NCBI GenBank assembly: GCA_000471925.1
Contig: CP006667.1
Location: 2,232,001-2,296,000 of the forward strand
Length of the DNA stretch: 64,000 nucleotides
Reading direction: 5' to 3'
Source: Ralstonia pickettii DTP0602
GTDB taxonomy: Bacteria; Pseudomonadota; Gammaproteobacteria; Burkholderiales; Burkholderiaceae
Positions 47,343-54,900 of this stretch are shown here, one piece after another. Position 1 is the first letter of the stretch, and every line of letters starts with the position of its first letter. The notes under the pieces were generated by a model, which saw only the letters and a list, made by a program, of their open reading frames with translations, did not search any database and had not been told where the DNA came from. A program made the translations under genes and the position numbers.

Positions 47343-48557
47343 TCAGGCACTCCCCTGCCCGGCCCGGCGCACTGCCCAGGCACCTCCGGCCAGTGCGGCG
47401 ACGGCCAGCACCAGTGCAAACAGCATCGCGCCCGATGCCAGCCCCACGGCGTCGATCAGGTACCCCGTCGCCACGGGCAGCAGACCCGCCGGGATATAGC
47501 CGCCGATGTTGAGCACTGCATTGGACTGCGCGCGATGGCTGTCAGGCATGTGCAGGCCGATCAGGGTCAGGCCTCCCAGTTGGCCGAGCCCCTGGCCGGC
47601 CCCGGCGAGCAACGCTGCGGCGATCAGCGCTGGCACCAGCGAGGCGTGGATGGCCAGCGCCAGGCTAGCCATCGCCAGCACTGTGGCCGACGCGCTGCCG
47701 GCAAAGATTCGCGCCACCGGCCATTGCCGTACGGCAAGCTGCACGCCGACAGCAGTGAAAAACATCGCGCAGGCCATGCCGCCTGCCAGCAAGGGACTGC
47801 GCACTTCGAGCAGCCGTGCCAGGAGCGACGGCCCGAGTGCCAGCACGAACGAGGTTGCGGTGATGCCCGGGCCGAAGGTGGCGATGCCGTACCAGACCTG
47901 GCGCCGGTTGCCGACGGGCACGTGCGGGAGTTGCAGACTAAGGGAGCGAGCCGCCCGTGTGCTCCGTCCGGGCAGGCGCAGGGCTGCGATCAGCGCACTG
48001 ACCAGCACCAGCGCCTCGACTGCAAAGATGGGCAGCACCGGTTGCGCCAGCGCCTGGGCCAATCCACCCGCCAACAGCGGCCCCAGGCCGGCACCGAGCA
48101 CCATCGCGATGGAGGCCAGCAGCGCCGCCCGGCGCTTGTGCTCGGCGCCGCCGGCATCGACCACCGCCGCCATGCCGGCTGAAACGATCACGCCCACGGC
48201 CACGCCGGCCAGCAGCCGGCCCACGGCGAGCATGCCGATCGAGGTGGCGCTGGCGAACAGTCCGCAGGCAACCAGCGCGGCGACCAGGCCGGGAATCATT
48301 ACCGGCTTGCGCCCGTAATGGTCTGATAACTGCCCCGCTACCAGCAGCGTCCCCAGTAATCCGGCGATGTAGAGCGCAAAGATGACGGTCAGCATGCCAG
48401 AGGAAAAGCCCAGCTGCTCCTGCCAATGCACGTAGAGCGGTGTGGTCGAGTTCGACAGCATGAACACGGCAGTGACCAGCCAGGCGGCCGTCCACATGCG
48501 TGCCGGTGGGGAGGCAATGGCGGGGTTGGCGACGCTGGCAGTAGAGGTAACGGACAT
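47343..48557 (-). CDS. MFS efflux transporter
   Basis: This 404-residue protein has twelve hydrophobic helices. Helix 2-3 loop GQLSDHYGRKPVM matches the MFS motif A, and the rest resembles YcaD/UMF-like drug exporters. CAGGAG precedes the ATG at 48557; a longer frame to 49130 runs through the regulator gene and is rejected. It is divergent from an ArsR-type repressor, and the 78-bp gap is almost filled by a large inverted repeat. Substrate unknown, probably the inducer of that repressor. Confidence 0.9.
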   Translation of the reverse strand: MSVTSTASVANPAIASPPARMWTAAWLVTAVFMLSNSTTPLYVHWQEQLGFSSGMLTVIFALYIAGLLGTLLVAGQLSDHYGRKPVMIPGLVAALVACGLFASATSIGMLAVGRLLAGVAVGVIVSAGMAAVVDAGGAEHKRRAALLASIAMVLGAGLGPLLAGGLAQALAQPVLPIFAVEALVLVSALIAALRLPGRSTRAARSLSLQLPHVPVGNRRQVWYGIATFGPGITATSFVLALGPSLLARLLEVRSPLLAGGMACAMFFTAVGVQLAVRQWPVARIFAGSASATVLAMASLALAIHASLVPALIAAALLAGAGQGLGQLGGLTLIGLHMPDSHRAQSNAVLNIGGYIPAGLLPVATGYLIDAVGLASGAMLFALVLAVAALAGGAWAVRRAGQGSA

Positions 48558-48567
48558 GACGACACTC

Positions 48568-48616
48568 CTGTACGAGATTTGTCGAACTATAGAGCAGTTC
48601 GAGAAATCTCGTACAG
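48568..48616. promoter_or_regulatory. 49-bp inverted repeat between MFS and ArsR-type genes
   Basis: The left arm (48568-48588, starting CTGTACGAGATTT) and right arm (48596-48616, ending AAATCTCGTACAG) are complementary at 20 of 21 positions, around a 7-bp centre. Each arm contains the TCGAACT/AGTTCGA element near the centre. It overlaps both probable promoters, as expected for a double operator. Confidence 0.8.
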
Positions 48617-48635
48617 GTGCTATAGTGAGTGCACC

Positions 48636-49007
48636 ATGAGAACCACCGCCACCGGCACGCCAGCCAATCTCCCGCCACCGCTCGAGGAACCCGCCGTTGA
48701 AGACCTGCGGCTGGAAGTTATCCTGGGCGCACTGGCCGATCCTCTGCGCCTCACCATCGTGTACAAACTGATGCGGGAGTCGGATGCCTACGACCACCCC
48801 TGCGGATGGTTCGGTTTCGACCGGCCAAAATCGTCTCTGACCCACCATTTCAAAGCCTTGCGCGAAGCCGGGGTGATCCGCCAGCGGCAATATGGCCTGG
48901 AACGGCGCAGCCGGCTGCGCCGCGAGGATCTGGAAGCGCGTTTCCCTGGCTTGCTGGACTTGGTGGAAAACTGGCAGCCGCCGGAACGAAGCGCCAAGCG
49001 CGCGTAG
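48636..49007 (+). CDS. ArsR-type winged-helix regulator
   Basis: This 123-residue protein contains LGALADPLRLTIVYKLM and the recognition helix region PKSSLTHHFKALREAGVI, typical of ArsR/SmtB folds. Metal-binding cysteine pairs are missing (only one Cys, in HPCGWFG), so it probably senses an organic ligand. It is divergent from the MFS gene across the 49-bp repeat and likely represses both. Confidence 0.9.
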   Translation: MRTTATGTPANLPPPLEEPAVEDLRLEVILGALADPLRLTIVYKLMRESDAYDHPCGWFGFDRPKSSLTHHFKALREAGVIRQRQYGLERRSRLRREDLEARFPGLLDLVENWQPPERSAKRA

Positions 49008-49144
49008 CGACAACAAGGAATCCGGCGCGCCGAAATCCATGTACCCTGCGAGGGTGGCGTGTGAGCCCCAGCGCGCCGGCCGGTTGGCCTTTCCCGGCCG
49101 GGTCACACGCCGGTCCTTGCACACATCCACCCGGAGACTGCGGC

Positions 49145-49513
49145 ATGGCCATCCAGCTCAACCACACCATCGTCTTTTCTCATGACAAGAAGGTGTCCGC
49201 CGACTTCCTCTGCGAGATCCTCGGACGCCCCGCGGCCGTGCCGTTCGGGCCGTTTCTTGCCGTACGGCTGGACAACGACGTCACCCTGGATTTCATGGAC
49301 GCGGAAGGCGATGTTGCCCTGCAGCACTACGCCTTCCTGATCAGCGACGCCGAATTCGAGCAAAGCTTCGCCCGAATCCGCGCACGCAAGCTGATGTATT
49401 GGGCGGACCCGTATCGCCGCCGCCCCGGCGAGGTCAGCACGGACGATGGCGGCCGCAGAATCTATTTCGAGGACCCGAGCAAGCATTTTTTCGAGATCTT
49501 CACGAAGGGATAA
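49145..49513 (+). CDS. VOC-family (glyoxalase/bleomycin-resistance fold) protein
   Basis: This 122-residue single-domain protein starts with QLNHTIVFSHDKKVSADFL and ends IYFEDPSKHFFEIFTKG. Metal ligands are plausible at His7, His54 (LQHYAF) and Glu near the end (FFEIF). GGAG precedes the ATG. The reaction is unknown. It is the first gene of a possible pair with the MipA gene 73 bp downstream. Confidence 0.88.
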   Translation: MAIQLNHTIVFSHDKKVSADFLCEILGRPAAVPFGPFLAVRLDNDVTLDFMDAEGDVALQHYAFLISDAEFEQSFARIRARKLMYWADPYRRRPGEVSTDDGGRRIYFEDPSKHFFEIFTKG

Positions 49514-49586
49514 GACGCATGCGCATCGAGGGCAAGAGGCGGCGCGACGACCGCCACGGGCTTCGACATTCCGCCCCCGAGGCGAT

Positions 49587-50438
49587 ATGAGGTTCCGCAA
49601 GCGCTGCGGTGCCTTGGCGGTCGCGGCCGCGGCGTTCACGACGACGGGGGCGGCGCAGGATTTCGATGACATCGAGCGGCCGTTATGGGAAGCCGGCCTT
49701 GGCGTCGGGGGCATCACGTTGCCGCACTATCGCGGATCGGACGAACGCGCCAACCTCCTGTTCCCGGTGCCCTACTTTATCTACCGGGGCGAACATTTCC
49801 GCGCGGACCGCAATGGCGTACGCGGCAAGCTGTTCGATAGCGACCGGGTCGAACTCAACGTGAGCCTCGGCATCTCGCTACCCGTGAAGAGCCGGAACGA
49901 CCAGGTCCGCAGCGGCATGCCCGACCTGAAGACCGCGGTGGAAATCGGCCCTTCGCTGGCAATCACGCTGTGGCATTCCGCTGCCGACCGCGCCCGCCTC
50001 GATCTGCGGCTGCCGGTACGGCTGGCCGTGACTGTGGAATCGTCGCCAAAGGCGATCGGCTGGATCTTCTCGCCGAACCTGAACCTGGACGTCGCCAACG
50101 TGGGCGGCTTCGCCGGCTGGAATCTGGGGCTCACGGCGGGGCCGATCTTTTCGACCGCGCATTACAACCGGTACTTCTACTCCGTCGAAGAGCAATTCGC
50201 GACCGCGGCACGCCCGGCCTACGAGGCGCATGGCGGATACTCGGGCAGCATGGCGCTGGCTTCGCTGTCCAAGCGCTTCCGCCATATCTGGTTTGGCGCC
50301 TTCGTCCGCTACGACCGGCTGGACGGTGCGACATTCGAGAGCAGCCCGCTGGTCCGGCGCAACGACGCGCTCGCTGCGGGACTGGCGCTGAGCTGGGTCT
50401 TTGGCGAATCGGCGACGCGCGTGCCGAGCCGGGAATAG
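49587..50438 (+). CDS. MipA/OmpV-family outer-membrane protein
   Basis: This 283-residue protein has a signal peptide (to AAQDF) and beta-barrel-type alternating strands. The family start GLGVGGITLPHYRGSDE and the PVPYFIYRGEHFRADRNG segment are clear. The C-terminus ALSWVFGES lacks the usual terminal Phe, as several members do. A GAGG site precedes the ATG at 49587. Proposed roles are scaffolding of murein enzymes (MipA) or adhesion (OmpV). It is probably co-transcribed with the VOC gene. Confidence 0.88.
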   Translation: MRFRKRCGALAVAAAAFTTTGAAQDFDDIERPLWEAGLGVGGITLPHYRGSDERANLLFPVPYFIYRGEHFRADRNGVRGKLFDSDRVELNVSLGISLPVKSRNDQVRSGMPDLKTAVEIGPSLAITLWHSAADRARLDLRLPVRLAVTVESSPKAIGWIFSPNLNLDVANVGGFAGWNLGLTAGPIFSTAHYNRYFYSVEEQFATAARPAYEAHGGYSGSMALASLSKRFRHIWFGAFVRYDRLDGATFESSPLVRRNDALAAGLALSWVFGESATRVPSRE

Positions 50439-50649
50439 CGTAGCTCCAAGAGTGTTGGTTTTTGCTGGTGGCGCATACGCCGCGAGTTTGTATTCGCCCA
50501 ACATTTGCTCCGTCCATCGAACGAATTTTGGCTCATGACGGGTCTGCAACGGCACCTTTGCCGTCAGCATCCAGTGGCACAGCTTCTGCGTATAGGAGAA
50601 AGGACGCCCGCTGCGTTCTTCCTTCCTCACCGCAAATCGGAGTACCACC

Positions 50650-51153
50650 ATGACTCGCCAGTTCGCTAACACGGTTTTCGCCATCGCCACCATTGCAGCC
50701 GCATGCGTCGCCAGCATTGCCCAAGCTGCCACACCACGCGACAACACCATCCGTATGGACATGCGCGACGTGTACAGCGACGGCGCACGGGCCAGCCGCT
50801 TCGATGCTTTCAGCGAAGGTGGCCACGCCATTGCACCCGCCGGCGACGAGCGCTCCCTGTCGGGCCTGGACCGCAGCGGTGTATCGGCCGATCCCGCGCG
50901 CAAGTTCGACGTCTACACTGACGGGGCTCTCGCCGGCATGGACCGCAGCGGCGTATCGGCCGATCCCGCGCGCAAGTTCGACGTCTACACTGACGGGGCT
51001 CTCGCCGGCATGGACCGCAGCGGCGTATCGGCCGATCCCGCGCGCAAGTTCGACGTCTACACCGACGGTGCCGTGGCCGGCATGGACCGCAGCGGCGTAT
51101 CGGCCGATCCCGCACGCAGGTTCGACGTCTACACCGACGGCGCCTTGGCCTGA
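50650..51153 (+). CDS. Secreted tandem-repeat protein with DxYTDGA units
   Basis: In this 167-residue protein a signal peptide (to IAQAA) is followed by a unique region (MDMRDVYSDGARASRFDAF) and then four 24-residue units, DRSGVSADPARKFDVYTDGA plus ALAG. The mature part has no cysteine and a regular charge pattern. The same D-x-(F/Y)-(S/T)-D-G-A core is present in the smaller secreted protein at 29006-29320. Function unknown; an extracytoplasmic structural, metal- or polyanion-binding role is possible. The repeat number may vary between strains. Confidence 0.8.
   Translation: MTRQFANTVFAIATIAAACVASIAQAATPRDNTIRMDMRDVYSDGARASRFDAFSEGGHAIAPAGDERSLSGLDRSGVSADPARKFDVYTDGALAGMDRSGVSADPARKFDVYTDGALAGMDRSGVSADPARKFDVYTDGAVAGMDRSGVSADPARRFDVYTDGALA
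50866..51150 (+). repeat. Four tandem 72-bp coding repeats
   Basis: Units begin at 50866, 50938, 51010 and 51082, the last being 69 bp. Units two and three are almost identical over their first 60 bases, including silent positions, which indicates recent duplication or gene conversion. Confidence 0.92.
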
Positions 51154-51229
51154 ACCCGCGCTTGCCAAGCCCCGGCTTTACGGCTGTGTTGAGGCCGGGG
51201 GGATGCACGCGACGGCCGAACCGGCCCGG

Positions 51230-52423
51230 CTATTTCGCGACCCCTGAATGGGAAGGCTGCGATGCATCCGGCATCTCCGCGCTGATCCGATGCACGGCAA
51301 TCCCCTCTATCGGATCCAGTGGCTCGCGCCAGGGGGCACGCTCCAGTGCATATTGCGTGTCCTTGTACCCGGCCCTCCAGCGGCGCTCGATCCCACACGT
51401 GGAGAAGTCGATATCGCGGTGCATGTCGTAGCCGTCGAGTTGCGGCGCATCGAGCTCGACCACGTGCATGGTCGTCCCACACCCCCAACCTAGCAGTTCC
51501 TGCACGGCGGCCTGCCCGCGTTCGCCTTCCGGAATATGCTTGCCCAGTTCGCGGATCACATGCCGCAGGCGGTGGATCTGCCGCTGCCGCTCCAGATGGG
51601 ATTCCGCCCGGCTGGAATACTGGATGTCCCGCAGCCGGCTCATTACCTCCCAGATGGAATTGGGCTCCGGACCGCTGGTGGGCCAAAGCTGCACCGCGAA
51701 GATCAGCGAGCTGAGGCGCGGGCGGTCATCGAGAATCGCTTCGAGCGGAGTGTTCGAATAGATGCCGCCGTCCCAGTATGGCTCGCCTTCGACCTGTACC
51801 GGGGGGAAGCCAGGTGGGAACGCTGCGGAAGCCATCACGTGATCGACGTTCAGCGGCGCGTCACGGTTGGTGAAGTAACGCATGCGGCCGCTGCGGACAC
51901 TGACCGTGCCGACCGTCAGCCGTGCGTGCCTGGTGTTCAGGTAGTCGAAGTCGACCAGTTTCGCCAGGGTCGCGCGCAGCGGCGAAGTCGAGTAGAACGC
52001 CGCCTTGGCGAGGCCGACAGTGGCCTGTACGCCCCCCCACCAGACATCGGGGCTTGGGGTGAAGAACGAGGGAATGCCCCGGGTTGTGACCGCCAGCACC
52101 CGCATCCAGTCCTCGAATGGGCGAAAGCTGCCGCTCCCGGCGGCGCCGCGATAGGCAACGCCATCCCAGAACTGCTTGAGCCGGGAGAGCCGCCGCTCTG
52201 GTGGATTGCCCGCGATGATGGCCCCGTTGATCGCCCCGATCGAGGTGCCGATCACCCACGCCGGCTCGAGCCCCGCCTCATGCAAGGCCTGGTAGACGCC
52301 CACCTGGTAGGCACCAAGCGCACCGCCACCTTGCAGAACCAGCACGACCTGGCCCGGTAGCTCTGTGCGCGGCGCTTCAGCTTGCGCGGGCGCGGAGCGT
52401 GGTGCTTTTTTCTTCTCGCCCAT
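51230..52423 (-). CDS. Patatin-like phospholipase with DUF3734 domain
   Basis: This 397-residue protein has an oxyanion loop QGGGALGAYQ (31-40), the nucleophile elbow G59-T-S61-I-G63 and a DGG dyad motif (WDGGIYSNTP). The C-terminal DUF3734 part contains QIHRLRHVIRELGKHIPE. I chose the ATG at 52423 because AGGGGGAA precedes it. No Sec signal is evident, so it is probably cytoplasmic or membrane-associated. It is convergent with the repeat protein. Likely activity: acyl hydrolase on phospholipid or PHB-type acyl chains (inference). Confidence 0.9.
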   Translation of the reverse strand: MGEKKKAPRSAPAQAEAPRTELPGQVVLVLQGGGALGAYQVGVYQALHEAGLEPAWVIGTSIGAINGAIIAGNPPERRLSRLKQFWDGVAYRGAAGSGSFRPFEDWMRVLAVTTRGIPSFFTPSPDVWWGGVQATVGLAKAAFYSTSPLRATLAKLVDFDYLNTRHARLTVGTVSVRSGRMRYFTNRDAPLNVDHVMASAAFPPGFPPVQVEGEPYWDGGIYSNTPLEAILDDRPRLSSLIFAVQLWPTSGPEPNSIWEVMSRLRDIQYSSRAESHLERQRQIHRLRHVIRELGKHIPEGERGQAAVQELLGWGCGTTMHVVELDAPQLDGYDMHRDIDFSTCGIERRWRAGYKDTQYALERAPWREPLDPIEGIAVHRISAEMPDASQPSHSGVAK

Positions 52424-52722
52424 TGTTCCCCCTTCTTGTCGTGGCACAGGGACGCTGACTGTTCGCTAGTATCGCCCCACGTATCAGGGTCGGCAATTGC
52501 CGCTTCGGCCGACCGCAGCGCGTTTGGGCCGGCGCCTGAGTGGCCTTTCGGATACCGGAGCCCCTGCCCGCGCGCCAGCACATGCCGATGGCGGGGGCAA
52601 GCCTTGCGGGTAGATGCAGAATCCGACAGCGCGGCGGTGCACTGCGCTGCCTATGCTAGACAGAAGCGGCATCGACCCGGCCGGGTAGCCGCGCGGTCCA
52701 ATCCCGTTTCAAGGAGATGACG

Positions 52723-53355
52723 ATGAGCAAGCGCTTGAGTGAGGAAGGCATCGATCTGCTGTTTCGCGAGGCACGCACACACAGCGCGTGGCTGAACCAG
52801 CCCGTGAGCGACGAGACCCTGCGGCAGCTCTATGACTTGATGAAATGGGGGCCGACCAGCGCCAACTGCTCTCCCGCGCGCATTCTGTTCCTGCGTACCC
52901 CCGAGGCCAAACAGCGCCTGTTGCCCGCGCTGGCGCCAGGCAATGCGGAGAAGACCATGGCCGCACCGGTCACCGCCATCATTGCCTATGACATCAAGTT
53001 CTACGAACTCCTGCCCAAGCTGTTTCCGCATGCGGACGCACGCTCCTGGTTCGCCGATACCCCGGAGCTCGCGCTGGCTACCGCGAGGCGAAACAGTTCC
53101 CTGCAGGGCGCGTACTTCATCATTGCCGCCCGCTCGGTGGGGCTCGACTGCGGGCCGATGTCCGGCTTCGACAATGCCAAGGTCGATCACGAATTCTTTC
53201 CCGCGGACCCGAAGGACAATGCCTTTCAGCTCGAACATTTCCCGGACAGCCACGTGAAATCGAACTTCCTGTGCAATCTGGGCTATGGCGACCCTGCCAA
53301 GCTGTTTCCGCGCGGCCCCCGCCTGGAATTCGACGAGGCGTGCAAGCTGCTCTGA
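52723..53355 (+). CDS. RutE/HadB-type nitroreductase-family protein
   Basis: This 210-residue FMN-binding nitroreductase fold protein resembles RutE (malonic semialdehyde reductase). Recognisable segments are [34 protein letters not shown] and [18 protein letters not shown]. The second ATG (52723) is preferred because AAGGAG ends 6 bases upstream; the first ATG (52717) directly abuts it. No other rut genes are nearby, so a stand-alone reductase of aldehydes or quinones is likely. Confidence 0.88.
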   Translation: MSKRLSEEGIDLLFREARTHSAWLNQPVSDETLRQLYDLMKWGPTSANCSPARILFLRTPEAKQRLLPALAPGNAEKTMAAPVTAIIAYDIKFYELLPKLFPHADARSWFADTPELALATARRNSSLQGAYFIIAARSVGLDCGPMSGFDNAKVDHEFFPADPKDNAFQLEHFPDSHVKSNFLCNLGYGDPAKLFPRGPRLEFDEACKLL

Positions 53356-53367
53356 AGGAGGTAGTAC

Positions 53368-54747
53368 TCAGGCCTGTAGCCGCAACTCCTGCAGCAGCGT
53401 CGGCACCAGCTCGGACACCGTGGGATGGATGTGCATCGCGCGGCTGATGGTGGTATAGGGTGCCTTGGCATACATGATGTCGAGCAGTGAGTGAATCACC
53501 TCGTCGCCGGTCACGCCAAGGATCGCGGCACCCAGGATCATCCGGGTATCCGCGTCGACCACCATCTTCATGAAGCCCTGGCTCTCGCCCTTCTCCACTG
53601 CGCGCCCGACGCGGCTCATGGGGCGAGTGCCGACCAGCAGCTTGCGTCCGGATTGCCGGGCTTCTGCTTCGGTCATGCCGATGCGGCCGAGCGGAGGGTC
53701 GATGAACATGGCATAGGCTGCGATGCGGTCCGTCACCTTGCGGGGGTCATTGTCGAGGAGATTGGCAGCGACGATCTCATAGTCGTTGTACGACGTATGC
53801 GTGAACGCACCGCGGCCGTTGCAATCGCCAAGCGCCCAGATGCCGGGGACGTTGGTGCGCAACTGTTCGTCCACCTTGATATAGCCGCGTTCGTCGGTCT
53901 CGATCCCGGCCTTGTCGAGGCCCAGGTCCTCCGTGTTGGGCACGCGCCCAACCGCCAGCAGCAGGTGCGAGCCGTGGACGTCGCGCGCCCCGCTCGCACA
54001 ATCCAGCCCGACGGCAATGTGATCGCCTTCCCTGCGTGCGCTCAGGCAGTTGGCATCGAGCCGGATTTCGACCCCCTCGCCTTCCAGGATCTCCCGCACT
54101 GCTTGCGACACATCCTCGTCTTCGCGCTGGACCAGGCGCGGGCCTTTTTCGACGACGGTCACCCTGGCCCCAAAACGCCGGTACATCTGGCCAAACTCGA
54201 GGCCAATGTAGCTGCCGCCAATGACGATCAGGTGGTCCGGCAGGAAATCCACCTCCATCATGCTCGAGTTGGTGAAGTACCGTACCTGATCCAGCCCGGG
54301 CATGGGCGGGACCAGGGCCCGGCCGCCGACGTTCACGAAAATCTGGTCGGCCTCCAGCAGCTCGCCGTTGACCCGAACACTGTGCGCGCTCTCGAAGCGG
54401 GCGTGACCGTGGTAGACCGTGCCGTTCCCCAGGCCGCGCATCCACTGTTCCACACCGCTGCTGGAATGGCCGGAGATTTCGTCCTTGCGTGCCTTTACTT
54501 GCTTCATGTCGACGGCGACCGGCCCGCCGATCACCACGCCGTACTCGGCGGCCCGTCGCGCCAGCTGGGCTGCATACGCGCTCGCGATCAGGGTTTTGGT
54601 GGGAATGCAGCCAGTGTTCACGCAAGTGCCGCCAAAACGCGCGCGCTCGATGACAGCCACTTTCATGCCCGCGCCAGCCAGCCGCGCGGCGAGTGCGGGG
54701 CCGGCTTGTCCGGTGCCGATGATGATCGCGTCGAATCCTTGAGCCAT
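53368..54747 (-). CDS. Pyridine nucleotide-disulfide oxidoreductase (E3/mercuric-reductase-like)
   Basis: This 459-residue flavoprotein has an FAD motif GTGQAG (11-16), redox pair C42/C47 in GGTCVNTGCIPTKT, NAD motif GGSYIG and the C-terminal His441-Pro with Glu446 (HIHPTVSE). All catalytic parts of the dihydrolipoamide-dehydrogenase fold are intact. There is no mer operon nearby. It lies 153 bp downstream of the stand-alone aceE on the same strand and could provide E3 activity, although the closest annotated relatives are usually FAD-containing oxidoreductases of unknown substrate. AAGGAG precedes the ATG at 54747. Confidence 0.85.
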   Translation of the reverse strand: MAQGFDAIIIGTGQAGPALAARLAGAGMKVAVIERARFGGTCVNTGCIPTKTLIASAYAAQLARRAAEYGVVIGGPVAVDMKQVKARKDEISGHSSSGVEQWMRGLGNGTVYHGHARFESAHSVRVNGELLEADQIFVNVGGRALVPPMPGLDQVRYFTNSSMMEVDFLPDHLIVIGGSYIGLEFGQMYRRFGARVTVVEKGPRLVQREDEDVSQAVREILEGEGVEIRLDANCLSARREGDHIAVGLDCASGARDVHGSHLLLAVGRVPNTEDLGLDKAGIETDERGYIKVDEQLRTNVPGIWALGDCNGRGAFTHTSYNDYEIVAANLLDNDPRKVTDRIAAYAMFIDPPLGRIGMTEAEARQSGRKLLVGTRPMSRVGRAVEKGESQGFMKMVVDADTRMILGAAILGVTGDEVIHSLLDIMYAKAPYTTISRAMHIHPTVSELVPTLLQELRLQA

Positions 54748-54900
54748 CACGATTCTCCTTGCCCTTGTACCGTGGTCGCTGCAGCAAAGCCACAAACAAC
54801 TTTAGGTGAAATGAGCAATGAGGGGGCGTCAAGGGTTCATGCACCCCCCTCGGAGATTCCAACCGATCACACATCCAGGCCGGAAGTGCCCGCGCGGCGC

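Noticed and set aside
50866..51150. Regular 72-bp repeats considered as a CRISPR array
   Set aside because: Repeats are contiguous without spacers, are in frame and encode part of a secreted protein.
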